Of a stretch of 5,846 nucleotides of DNA, positions 1-5,357 are shown in pieces. A program made the translations under genes and the position numbers. Origin of the DNA: Methylococcaceae bacterium UBA1147 (lineage in GTDB: Bacteria > Pseudomonadota > Gammaproteobacteria > Methylococcales > UBA1147); assembly GCA_002311315.1 (NCBI GenBank), contig DBZZ01000087.1:330-6175 (forward strand). Reading direction: 5' to 3'. Position 1 is the stretch's first letter. Every line of letters begins with the position of its first letter. The notes beneath the pieces were generated by a model. It did not search any database, was not told the DNA's origin, and saw only the letters and a program-made list of their open reading frames with translations.

Positions 1-4
1 CGCA

Positions 5-47
5 GCCGGAGCAACTGTCCGGCAAAGGGATGCGGGCATCGCATCCC
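5..47. other. Two adjacent perfect hairpins upstream of the thioredoxin-like gene
   Basis: Two inverted repeats follow one another. GCCGGA (5-10) pairs with TCCGGC (18-23) around a 7-base loop, and GGGATGC (27-33) pairs with GCATCCC (41-47) around a 7-base loop. Neither is followed by a T-run in either direction, so they do not look like intrinsic terminators. They may be the end of an upstream gene's 3' region or part of a leader. The window begins here, so what lies upstream is unknown. Confidence 0.4.
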
Positions 48-139
48 CGGATCGTAAAAACCGGGACCGGGTTCCTGGCTTTGTGGACACAGAGCGACGG
101 GCAGACGCAGACGTTATCAATGCAGAGATTATAAAAACC

Positions 140-631
140 ATGAAGAAACATTTATCCCTTTGCCTTGGATTGATTCTGTTCTGGTCGTTTCCTGGGGTCA
201 ATGCGGAATTATTCAAGGTACTTCCCTTTACCAAGGGCAGTTTCTCCGAAATCAAGGAGCAGAATCAGAACAAGCCTTTCGTGCTGGTCTTCTGGTCGGA
301 AACCTGCGGTTACTGCATGAAGGAACTGGCCATGTTTGGTCGCTTGCAGAAGCGGTTTCCTGATGTGAGGCTGGTTACAGTGTCGACGGATTCTTTTACT
401 CCGGAGAAAACTGTTAAAGAAGTGATGGAACGCTGCGAGCTCGAACTGGTTGACACCTGGGTCTTTGCCGAGCAGTTTCCCGAAATGGTTTACGCAGATG
501 TCAGCAGACGCTGGCGCGGCGAATTGCCAGTGACCCATTTTTTTGATCGTGACCATCAGGAAACGCGCCACCTGGGGGTTGTCAAGGAGGAAGAGCTGGT
601 TGCGTGGCTAGAAGTCCAGTCGCAGATCTGA
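140..631 (+). CDS. Periplasmic thioredoxin/TlpA-like thiol-disulfide oxidoreductase
   Basis: A 163-residue protein. Residues 1-22 form a signal peptide: MKKH, a hydrophobic core (LSLCLGLILFWSF), then VNA before ELF. This places the mature protein in the periplasm. The thioredoxin fold is recognisable from strand PFVLVFW (46-52), then the redox motif CGYC at C56-C59 inside WSETCGYCMKEL, and the segment ELPVTHFFD with the expected cis-proline at P130 facing the active site. Proteins of this type reduce, or sometimes oxidise, cysteines of exported proteins or take part in cytochrome c maturation; the specific partner cannot be read from the sequence. The start at 140 was chosen because the signal peptide begins there; the frame is open from GTG 83, but those 19 extra residues are charged and would bury the signal peptide. 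The ribosome binding site is weak (GAGA at 125-128). The gene stands alone and converges on the yjbQ-like gene. TlpA/thioredoxin family is confident; the exact subfamily is not. Confidence 0.9.
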   Translation: MKKHLSLCLGLILFWSFPGVNAELFKVLPFTKGSFSEIKEQNQNKPFVLVFWSETCGYCMKELAMFGRLQKRFPDVRLVTVSTDSFTPEKTVKEVMERCELELVDTWVFAEQFPEMVYADVSRRWRGELPVTHFFDRDHQETRHLGVVKEEELVAWLEVQSQI

Positions 632-672
632 TGAAGTTTTTAGCGTTGTTGACCCGCTTCATTAGGTAACGG

Positions 673-703
673 TCGATCATCCGTCGGATCAGTGTCTGAT
701 CGA
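673..703. repeat. Nested inverted repeat between convergent genes
   Basis: TCGATCA (673-679) is a perfect inverted match to TGATCGA (697-703), and GATCA (687-691) can alternatively pair with TGATC (697-701) around a 5-base loop. The two pairings exclude each other. The element lies in the 114-base gap between the stops of the thioredoxin-like gene and the yjbQ-like gene. There is no adjacent T-run, so a classical bidirectional terminator is not supported, although this is where one would be expected. It contains three GATC tetramers. Confidence 0.35.
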
Positions 704-745
704 GTTCTGTTGGAAAGACAGTCGGCTGGCTGCTGACTGAAGCTG

Positions 746-1168
746 CTATTCTCCTATCATCTGGACAACAATCGAACGGGTTCGGGCGCAGGTGTCGAAA
801 TCGACCACTACGACCTGCTGCCAGGTTCCGAGCATCAGGGCGTTTTTGGAAAAGGGGATGGTCAGTGACTGACCCTGGATCTGGCCCCGCAGATGACTGT
901 GCCCGTTGTCTTCTCCCGCGTTCCTAACGTTGTGCTGCCATTCGGGGTTTGGTGGAATCAGCTGGTTCCAGCTCTCCCGGGTGTCGATTCGCAGTCCCGG
1001 TTCGTCTTCGAAGATCATGACCGAGGCGGTCGTGTGCCTGACGAAGAGCGTGACAATTCCGGCCGATAGGCCGGATTCATCAAGCAGTTCACAGACCCTT
1101 TCGGTGATGTTCTCGATCCGGGTACCGCCCTGCATATCGAGTGTGAATTGTCGGGTCGCTATCGGCAT
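746..1168 (-). CDS. yjbQ: YjbQ / UPF0047 family protein (secondary thiamine-phosphate synthase-like)
   Basis: A 140-residue protein, the usual length of the YjbQ (UPF0047) family. Family signatures are visible in order: HTTASV at 45-50, an acidic EDEP segment (54-57) followed by D62, the segment GEDNGHSH (85-92) with H90 and H92, then G99 and IPF, and the very typical LGTWQ (113-117) followed by an arginine-rich strand and a final G-E. The conserved histidines and acidic residues are thought to form the active or metal site. The E. coli member has weak thiamine-phosphate synthase activity, but the true physiological role of the family is unsettled. The start ATG lies inside the last codons of the upstream HD gene, with AGGGAG (1182-1177, minus strand) 8 bases before it. 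The two genes therefore overlap by 10 bases and are probably co-translated. Family assignment is secure; the function is inferred. Confidence 0.93.
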   Translation of the reverse strand: MPIATRQFTLDMQGGTRIENITERVCELLDESGLSAGIVTLFVRHTTASVMIFEDEPGLRIDTRESWNQLIPPNPEWQHNVRNAGEDNGHSHLRGQIQGQSLTIPFSKNALMLGTWQQVVVVDFDTCARTRSIVVQMIGE

Positions 1169-2085
1169 GCGTGAGGCTCCCTGCTGATTGAGTGAAGAGT
1201 TCTGAGTTCTTCGTCAGAGATGTCGCCGTTGCGGGCATCAATCAGTATCGAATCGAAAACCCCGTCGGCGGTCAGGGTGCGAAGACCAGACAAAACTCGG
1301 GATCCCAGTTGACCCTTGTCTTTGAGGCTATCGAGGTACAGGAAAGCTTCGGAGAAGCTTTCCTGGTTTCGGTTGTAGTAGTCGCTGCCCCGTTCCCGGT
1401 TACTGTAGGCTTCGAGTTGTTCGCAGGCGACCAGTATCTCTCCCAGTTCGCGGACCCATGGTGGCTGGTCTTGCATTTGTTCCGGGTAGTAATAGTACAG
1501 AACCACTTTTTCCATCCAGGTCGACCAGTTTACCCCGTGTTTTTTTAGGGCGGAGAGTGTTTTTTTGACCTGCCGGCGCAGACGCCTTCCGTAGCCCAGA
1601 CGCATTTCGATCTGTTCCCTGGTCCAGTCGTTGTCCTGCAGGCCCAACGCCGTGATCTGATCACCGTAAAGTGTCCAGAAAGCCTCGGTTTCCTGCCCAT
1701 ATTCGGTCTCGGGGTGAACTGCACGCCATTCCGCGGGCCGTGTCGGAACGTCCTGTTCCCTGGCCCACGTCCAGATCGTCCCGAATAATTTCTGGTCCAG
1801 TCCGGCCCGTCCCAGATCGTGTAGCAGGCAGGCGATCTGGTAATCGCGCAGACGATCCTGATCGTGGCCGAGGTGTTTTGCTACGGCGGTGCACATCTTG
1901 GCTGTCCTGAGTGCGTGCGGCTTGTCGTATCCTTCGATGATCTGACCCGGTTTTTCCGGATGAGGGTAATCGTAGTAGTGCAGAAGAGTCTCTACCGTTG
2001 TCTGGGGAAGGTACAACAGTGGGTCGGAATTCGGTTGGGGCATGCCGCCAAGTTTAAAAGAAGGCCGCACAGAAAGTAAATCCAT
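1159..2085 (-). CDS. HD-domain protein, divergent HD-GYP-like
   Basis: A 308-residue cytoplasmic protein with no membrane segment. The HD phosphohydrolase signature is present: H57 in YDKPHALRTAK, then H89-D90 in LLHDLGRAG, then H124 in VHPETEYG. The layout recalls HD-GYP phosphodiesterases, in which a further HHE motif and a GYP loop follow. Here that part reads VVLYYYYPEQM (194-204), with tyrosines where histidines are expected. The helix GEILVACEQLEAYSN (215-229) resembles the HD-GYP helix that normally carries an aspartate, here C-E. It may act on a nucleotide or phosphoester, but the substrate is unknown and catalysis could be altered. The start is uncertain: ATG 2085 is chosen; ATG 2043 would remove 14 residues, and ATG 2217 or TTG 2220 would add about 44 residues that show no domain character. 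The gene is first in an operon with the yjbQ-like gene, which it overlaps by 10 bases. Confidence 0.85.
   Translation of the reverse strand: MDLLSVRPSFKLGGMPQPNSDPLLYLPQTTVETLLHYYDYPHPEKPGQIIEGYDKPHALRTAKMCTAVAKHLGHDQDRLRDYQIACLLHDLGRAGLDQKLFGTIWTWAREQDVPTRPAEWRAVHPETEYGQETEAFWTLYGDQITALGLQDNDWTREQIEMRLGYGRRLRRQVKKTLSALKKHGVNWSTWMEKVVLYYYYPEQMQDQPPWVRELGEILVACEQLEAYSNRERGSDYYNRNQESFSEAFLYLDSLKDKGQLGSRVLSGLRTLTADGVFDSILIDARNGDISDEELRTLHSISREPHACR
1177..1182 (-). promoter_or_regulatory. Ribosome binding site of the yjbQ-like gene inside the HD gene
   Basis: On the minus strand AGGGAG lies 8 bases before the ATG at 1168. It sits within the final codons of the HD gene, which supports translation of the second gene by ribosomes finishing the first and fixes the yjbQ start. 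Confidence 0.6.
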
Positions 2086-2144
2086 TGCCTGCTTCACTGT
2101 ATATGTTGACGATGGGTAGAAATGCGCTGGTGATTGCCGGTGCC

Positions 2145-2153
2145 TGATATTAT
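2145..2153 (+). promoter_or_regulatory. Possible extended -10 promoter for the nucleoside transporter gene
   Basis: TGATATTAT matches an extended -10 (TG-N-TATAAT) with one mismatch, about 100 bases before the transporter start and in the region divergent from the HD gene. No good -35 is visible 16-18 bases upstream. This is a weak, purely sequence-based call. The longest version of the HD gene would overlap this site, which is another reason to prefer its start at 2085. Confidence 0.25.
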
Positions 2154-2226
2154 GTTGGGCGTTATTCCGGCACCGGTCAGCGGCCAACCTTGTTTTCTCA
2201 ACCGGGCCAGTTTCCATCAATCCCGC

Positions 2227-2246
2227 GGGAGAGAGCGATGATCTAA
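2227..2246 (+). promoter_or_regulatory. Ribosome binding site followed by ATG-ATC-TAA, probable original transporter start
   Basis: GGGAGAG (2227-2233) is well placed before ATG at 2238, but that ATG is followed by ATC and then TAA (2244-2246). ATG 2238 is in the same frame as ATG 2253 of the transporter. ATG 2253 has only an AGG two bases upstream, which is too close for a good site. The simplest reading is that the gene originally began at 2238 and its third codon has become a stop; a three-codon leader cistron is the alternative. Confidence 0.45.
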
Positions 2247-2252
2247 CAGGCG

Positions 2253-3487
2253 ATGGCCGGACTTCTTTTTTTCGTTCTGATCGCTTGGAGCAGCAGTGAA
2301 AACCGGAAACAGGTCAGATTGTTGACGATAGCCGGAGGCCTTGGTCTGCAGTTTGTACTGGCTTTTACCCTGCTCAAAATCCGTTGTTCAAGACGCTTTT
2401 CGGCTGGCTTAACGGAATAGTCATTGCGCTATCCGATGCTACGGGAGAAGGCACACGTTTCGTGTTCGGTTACCTTGGTGGTGCCGATTAGCTCTTCGTT
2501 TCCAGCGGTGCCGGGTCGACCTTTATCCCGGCCTTTCAGTCGCTTCCGGTGTTGCTGGTGGTGAGTGCCATCTCTTCCGTCCTGTTTTACTGGGGGATCC
2601 TTCCGGCGGTGGTAAGGATTCTGTCCCGCTGTTTGCAAAGACCGCTGGGGATCAGCGGGCGGGTGGGGCTGGGTGCGGCGGCCAATGTCTTTGTCGGCAT
2701 GGTGGAAGCCCCCTTGATGATCCGGGAATACCTTGCCGACATGACTCGCAGCGAACTGTTTATCATCATGACCACTGGTATGGCCACGGTGGCCGGAACG
2801 GTCATGGTGCTCTACGCGTCGATCCTGTCGACGGTGATTCCTGATGCACTGGGGCATCTGCTGACGGCTTCGATCATCAGTGCCCCGGCTGCCATACTGG
2901 TTGCATTGATCATGGTTCCCGACGAGCGATCGGAGATGAAGCAACAGGACAGCCTGGATGCCCAACCACCTCGTGCCTTCAGTGCAATGGATGCCCTGAC
3001 CCGCGGAACCCTCGACGGGGTGAGCATGCTGATCAATATCGGTGCTATGTTGATTGTACTGGTAGCTCTGGTCAGCTTGGTCAACAATGCCATTGGCCTG
3101 TTGCCTGCCATCGCAGGACAGATGCCGAGCCTCCAGTTGTTACTCGGATACCTGATGACGCCGGTTGCGAGGCTGATGGGCATTCCCTGGAATGAAGCCC
3201 TTGATGCCGGTCGTTTACTGGGCACCAAGCTGGTACTGAACGAACTGGTGGCCTATCTAGACCTGATGAACCTGCCTCCGGGGACGCTGCGTTCTTCCAG
3301 CGTTTTGATCCTGACTTACGCGCTTTGCGGGTTCGCCAATTTCGGCAGTCTTGGCATCATGTTGGGCGGCTTTAGTGTGCTGGTTCCTGGGCGCCGGGAT
3401 GAAGTAGCAGGCCTGGGCATGAAATCGCTGGTCGCGGGGACAATCGCAACCTTGATGACGGGTACGGTGGTTGGGATCATCACCTGA
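2253..3487 (+). pseudogene. Concentrative nucleoside transporter (CNT/NupC family), frameshifted and with amber stop
   Basis: Read across its lesions, this is a complete CNT-family (NupC-like) inner-membrane nucleoside:cation symporter of about 411 residues, the normal length. The first part (2253-2381) encodes MAGLLFFVLIAW then SSENRKQVRLLT and LQFVLAFTLLKI in one frame, and stops at TAG 2418. The family sequence resumes in another frame from 2381 (PLFKTLFGWLNG, then FVFGYLGGAD), so one base is missing near 2379-2383, probably a C of ATCCC. That frame meets an amber codon at 2489-2491 and then continues with GAGSTFIPAFQSLP to the natural end. Substrate-site segments persist: GMVEAPL (from 2696), NELVAY (from 3239) and FANFGSLGI (from 3332), corresponding to the Glu and Asn/Ser positions of CNT structures. 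A start at GTG 2549 would give about 312 residues lacking the N-terminal part. The good conservation suggests recent inactivation or sequencing error. Confidence 0.88.
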
Positions 3488-3497
3488 CCTTCCGATC

Positions 3498-3529
3498 AAA
3501 AGAGATCAAGTCTTTTTGCGCTGTTTTTT
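3498..3529 (+). terminator. Weak terminator-like sequence after the transporter
   Basis: AAAAGA (3498-3503) pairs with TCTTTT (3511-3516) around a 7-base loop, and T-runs follow at 3513-3517 and 3524-3529. The stem is AT-only apart from one G-C pair, so it would be a poor terminator. It is the only candidate between the transporter stop and the next gene. Confidence 0.25.
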
Positions 3530-3606
3530 CGCCGTTAACGAACACTTTCCTGTTTATTGACCCTTGGATGACAACACTTAATCAGATCGATAGACTGCGT
3601 CTTTTT

Positions 3607-3628
3607 GCCATGTAGCCATGTAGCCATG
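3607..3628 (+). repeat. Tandem GCCATGTA repeat with two ATG-TAG pairs at the DUF2490 gene start
   Basis: GCCATGTA occurs twice in tandem and a third, partial copy (GCCATG) provides the start codon at 3626. The repeat unit is 8 bases, so its ATGs at 3610, 3618 and 3626 fall in three different frames. The first two are followed at once by TAG, leaving only the third open. No convincing Shine-Dalgarno sequence precedes them. Confidence 0.7.
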
Positions 3629-4339
3629 AAAGACTTGTACCGACAATGCCCTGTTTCAGTAACGTTCTTTATGCTATTCGCTTTGTCTTCTGGTGAGTTG
3701 AATGCAGAGGTCGATAAGGATTTCGGCGTATGGGGAGCAATCCAGGGACAGGGAAGTTTCATTTTTGACGCCCGGGATTCCGGGAAATGGCAATGGTGGA
3801 TGGAAGGCCAGAGCCGTTTTTTTAAGGATGCCACACGGCTGGAGCAAAGCTTGATTCGGCCGGGGTTCGGTTACCAGTTGTCGAAAAAACTAAGCCTATG
3901 GCTTGGCTATGCTTGGATCCAGAATCAGCCGAAGGGCAGAAATGCAACGGATGAGCACCGGGTCTGGCATCAAGCAAGCTGGAAGGATTCATTCGGTTGG
4001 GGTAACGCGTTTTCCAGAACCCGCCTTGAACACAGGTTTCAGAGCAATGGCGACGATGTTGGTTGGCGTTTCAGAGAATTTCTGAAATTCACCCGCCCGC
4101 TTTCTTCAAGGTTTTATGCCTCTCTGTGGAACGAAGTGTTCGTCGATTTGAATAATACGGACTGGGGCGCTGATGCCGGTTTTCGGCAAAATCGTTTTTT
4201 TGCAGGTCTGGGTGCTTTTGTCGATGCCGAACGGCATTACCGTGTGGAAATTGGCTACCTCAACCAGTACGAGGACAAGCCGTCGTCAACAGACAACATG
4301 AACCACATTGTTTCATGCAACCTTTTCATTCGTTACTGA
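3626..4339 (+). CDS. DUF2490-type outer-membrane beta-barrel protein
   Basis: A 237-residue exported protein. Residues 1-27 resemble a signal peptide: MKDLYRQ, hydrophobic SVTFFMLFALSSG, then LNA before EVD. The mature part is a series of amphipathic strands rich in aromatic residues, for example WQWWMEGQSRFF, KLSLWLGYAWIQNQ, TRLEHRF, RFYASLWNEVFVDL, RFFAGLGAFVDA and RVEIGYLNQY. It ends in an aromatic strand (CNLFIRY), as outer-membrane barrels usually do. Length, the W..G..Q opening, the LWLGYAW strand and the NEVFVDL segment fit the DUF2490 family, which has no assigned function. ATG 3626 is preferred; the frame is open to TTG 3605, but those residues do not help the signal peptide. It is monocistronic, with 138 bases between it and the broken transporter and a long non-coding stretch after it. 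Membership of an outer-membrane family is confident; substrate or role is unknown. Confidence 0.82.
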   Translation: MKDLYRQCPVSVTFFMLFALSSGELNAEVDKDFGVWGAIQGQGSFIFDARDSGKWQWWMEGQSRFFKDATRLEQSLIRPGFGYQLSKKLSLWLGYAWIQNQPKGRNATDEHRVWHQASWKDSFGWGNAFSRTRLEHRFQSNGDDVGWRFREFLKFTRPLSSRFYASLWNEVFVDLNNTDWGADAGFRQNRFFAGLGAFVDAERHYRVEIGYLNQYEDKPSSTDNMNHIVSCNLFIRY

Positions 4340-4684
4340 TTAGGCTAGACCAGTCTTGATTGACCCGTTAAACGCCAGATTTGTTTTGGTTTTGGTTCTG
4401 GATCCGCTCGTAGTGTAGAAAGTCCGGAGAGAATGAAATCCAGTCTAACAAATTCCGTGTCGCTTTTGGAAAGGGTTCCATGCACTAGCGTCCAGGTCTA
4501 ACCCGAGACGAACCATGTCAACAGTTGATAACGGTGCGTGTCAAGCAGGAGCAGAACACAGACCATTGCCGGTACCGTATACCAGAGATCGGGTAACCGG
4601 CCAACTGTTGCAGCACCAGCGCTCCGCAGGCGAACGATAAGCTTCGAAGAACCACCTAACAAGGATAGTCGAGGTCTCCGTTTT

Positions 4685-4702
4685 GACGCAGTCAGCTGCG
4701 TC
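4685..4702. other. GC-rich hairpin with tetraloop
   Basis: GACGCAG (4685-4691) and CTGCGTC (4696-4702) form a perfect 7-base-pair stem around TCAG. No T-run follows on either strand, so it is not an intrinsic terminator. It could be part of a structured RNA or a protein-binding site. Confidence 0.4.
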
Positions 4703-4875
4703 CGGTTGATTGTGTGGGTGATCGCGCTGGCTCTCTTGAGATGACGGGTCGGGCTTTCAACGAGTGGGTCAATGCATCTGTGAGTTCGTGGCGCGGGGTC
4801 AAAGGAATTTTTCGACCACGAACATTGCCGGGGCTTCCCCATCGGCATTCGAAGCGTCGCTGTCGACAAAGTAGC

Positions 4876-4895
4876 CTCCGGTCGCGAACCGGGAG
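4876..4895. other. Hairpin in the non-coding stretch
   Basis: CTCCGGT (4876-4882) pairs with ACCGG-G-AG (4888-4895) around CGCGA, leaving one G bulged. No T-run follows. It lies 25 bases before the larger nested fold at 4921-5005. Confidence 0.35.
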
Positions 4896-4920
4896 CAAGA
4901 GACCGAAAACTGCGGTAGTG

Positions 4921-5005
4921 AATGCCTTTCCTGCCTTGGTTTTCAGGAGAAGCTTGCTTCTAGCCTGATCGTCTGGAGGCGCTGTAAGCAGGCTGAGAAG
5001 GCATT
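4921..5005. ncRNA. Candidate structured RNA: nested three-helix fold
   Basis: Three helices nest within 85 bases. An outer 8-pair helix joins AATGCCTT (4921-4928) to AAGGCATT (4998-5005). A second helix joins CCTGC (4930-4934) to GCAGG (4988-4992). An inner hairpin joins CAGG-AGAAG (4944-4952) to CTTCT-AG-CCTG (4957-4967) around CTTG. The nesting is visible, but no known RNA family is recognised, and such pairings can occur by chance in 850 bases. Strand is unknown because no promoter or terminator fixes it. Confidence 0.25.
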
Positions 5006-5018
5006 GCACAATTGTGCA
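5005..5018. promoter_or_regulatory. Perfect 14-base palindrome, possible operator
   Basis: TGCACAATTGTGCA is a perfect palindrome about 170 bases before the rubredoxin start and directly after the nested fold. A perfect dyad of this length in non-coding DNA is typical of a dimeric transcription-factor site. The factor is not identifiable, and no regulator gene is nearby. Confidence 0.4.
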
Positions 5019-5037
5019 TATGATCTTCCCAATTTTA

Positions 5038-5066
5038 TTGCCGGCAACCGCAGATCTCCATACGTT
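5038..5066 (+). promoter_or_regulatory. Weak candidate promoter for rubredoxin, overlapping a palindrome
   Basis: TTGCCG (5038-5043) and TACGTT (5061-5066), 17 bases apart, are a poor sigma-70-like pair. The -35 lies in a perfect 10-base palindrome, TTGCCGGCAA (5038-5047). If real, transcription would start near 5073 and give a leader of about 115 bases that includes the hairpins before the gene. Confidence 0.2.
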
Positions 5067-5093
5067 GTTCGAGGGGCGATGATTGGTGGTTTA

Positions 5094-5128
5094 CGCTGGC
5101 CGTCTTTTTGGGGAGAATATCGCCAGCG
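5094..5128 (+). other. Leader hairpin upstream of rubredoxin
   Basis: CGCTGGC (5094-5100) is perfectly complementary to GCCAGCG (5122-5128) across a 21-base loop. It directly precedes the terminator-like hairpin at 5131-5172 and may fold in the same leader transcript. Confidence 0.35.
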
Positions 5129-5130
5129 GA

Positions 5131-5172
5131 TGGTGATCCATGGGAGACTTGTCCCATGAAACCAGTTTTTTT
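5131..5172 (+). terminator. Terminator-like hairpin with T-run in the rubredoxin leader
   Basis: CATGGGA (5139-5145) pairs perfectly with TCCCATG (5152-5158) around GACTTG. The base of the stem extends with TGG (5131-5133) to CCA (5162-5164) across an internal loop, and seven T residues follow at 5166-5172. This is the layout of an intrinsic terminator, but it ends only 17 bases before the rubredoxin start codon. It could end upstream transcripts or act as an attenuator. The stem is modest, so termination efficiency is uncertain. Confidence 0.4.
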
Positions 5173-5177
5173 AACCC

Positions 5178-5182
5178 GGAGG
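5178..5182 (+). promoter_or_regulatory. Ribosome binding site of rubredoxin
   Basis: GGAGG lies 7 bases before ATG 5190. It overlaps the approach to another ATG at 5183, which opens only a six-codon frame, so this site decides in favour of the start at 5190. Confidence 0.8.
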
Positions 5183-5189
5183 ATGAAGG

Positions 5190-5357
5190 ATGAGCGAATT
5201 TAGAAAATACGTCTGCGTGGTTTGTGGACACGTCTACGACGAGGCCGAGGGTGACCCGGACGGTGGAGTTCCCGCGGGGACACGCTGGGGAGACGTTCCG
5301 GACGAGTGGGTCTGTCCGGACTGCGGTGCAACAAAAGCCGATTTCGAACCTGCCTGA
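5190..5357 (+). CDS. Rubredoxin
   Basis: A 55-residue cytoplasmic one-iron electron carrier, the standard length for rubredoxin. The four cysteine ligands of the Fe(SCys)4 centre are present in two knuckles: CVVCG (C9, C12) and CPDCGA (C42, C45). The rest of the fold is also typical: YVC and VYDEAEGDPDGG near the N-terminus, the aromatic and acidic core TRWGDVPDEW (31-40), and the ending KADFEPA. Rubredoxins pass single electrons to partners such as alkane hydroxylases, rubrerythrin, superoxide reductase or flavoprotein oxygen reductases. No reductase or partner gene is in the window, so the partner is unknown. The gene stands alone with a strong GGAGG site and a structured leader. Identification is very secure. 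Confidence 0.97.
   Translation: MSEFRKYVCVVCGHVYDEAEGDPDGGVPAGTRWGDVPDEWVCPDCGATKADFEPA

Larger units (their letters stand above)
4340..5189. other. Long stretch with no recognisable protein gene, rich in hairpins
   Basis: Open frames on both strands are short and overlapping, and none translates into anything I recognise or has a convincing start site. Notable contents: a GT-rich tandem TTTTGG repeat (4384-4401, last unit TTCTGG); a 22-codon frame at 4433-4501 with a good GGAGAGA site but no recognisable product; hairpins at 4685-4702, 4876-4895 and 4921-5005; palindromes at 5005-5018 and 5038-5047; and the rubredoxin leader. It could hold a small RNA, a decayed gene or regulatory DNA. I see no tRNA, rRNA or insertion-sequence ends. 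Confidence 0.6.

Noticed and set aside
2086..2220. N-terminal extension of the HD protein to TTG 2220 or ATG 2217.
   Set aside because: The extra residues show no domain pattern and would leave about 32 bases for the promoter regions of two divergent genes.
2429..2965. Minus-strand 178-codon frame opposite the transporter.
   Set aside because: Rich in His, Arg, Gln and Gly, as expected for the shadow of a membrane-protein gene; the plus-strand CNT motifs explain the region.
3557..3585. TTGACC as the -35 of a promoter for the DUF2490 gene.
   Set aside because: No hexamer resembling a -10 occurs 16-18 bases downstream.
4411..4435. AAAGTCCGGAG resembles the conserved GGAAAGTCCGG segment of bacterial RNase P RNA.
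   Set aside because: The rest of the RNase P core is not found downstream at the expected distance, so the resemblance is taken as chance.
4498..5009. Overlapping open frames of 68-123 codons on both strands (4498-4869 and 4692-5009 minus; 4538-4744 and 4714-4968 plus).
   Set aside because: They overlap one another, lack ribosome sites, give basic low-complexity proteins with no family resemblance, and read as chance frames in non-coding DNA.
5097..5111. TGGCCG-N5-TTGG as a sigma-54 -24/-12 promoter before rubredoxin.
   Set aside because: The essential GC at -12 is GG, and the sequence lies within the leader hairpin; the match is too poor.
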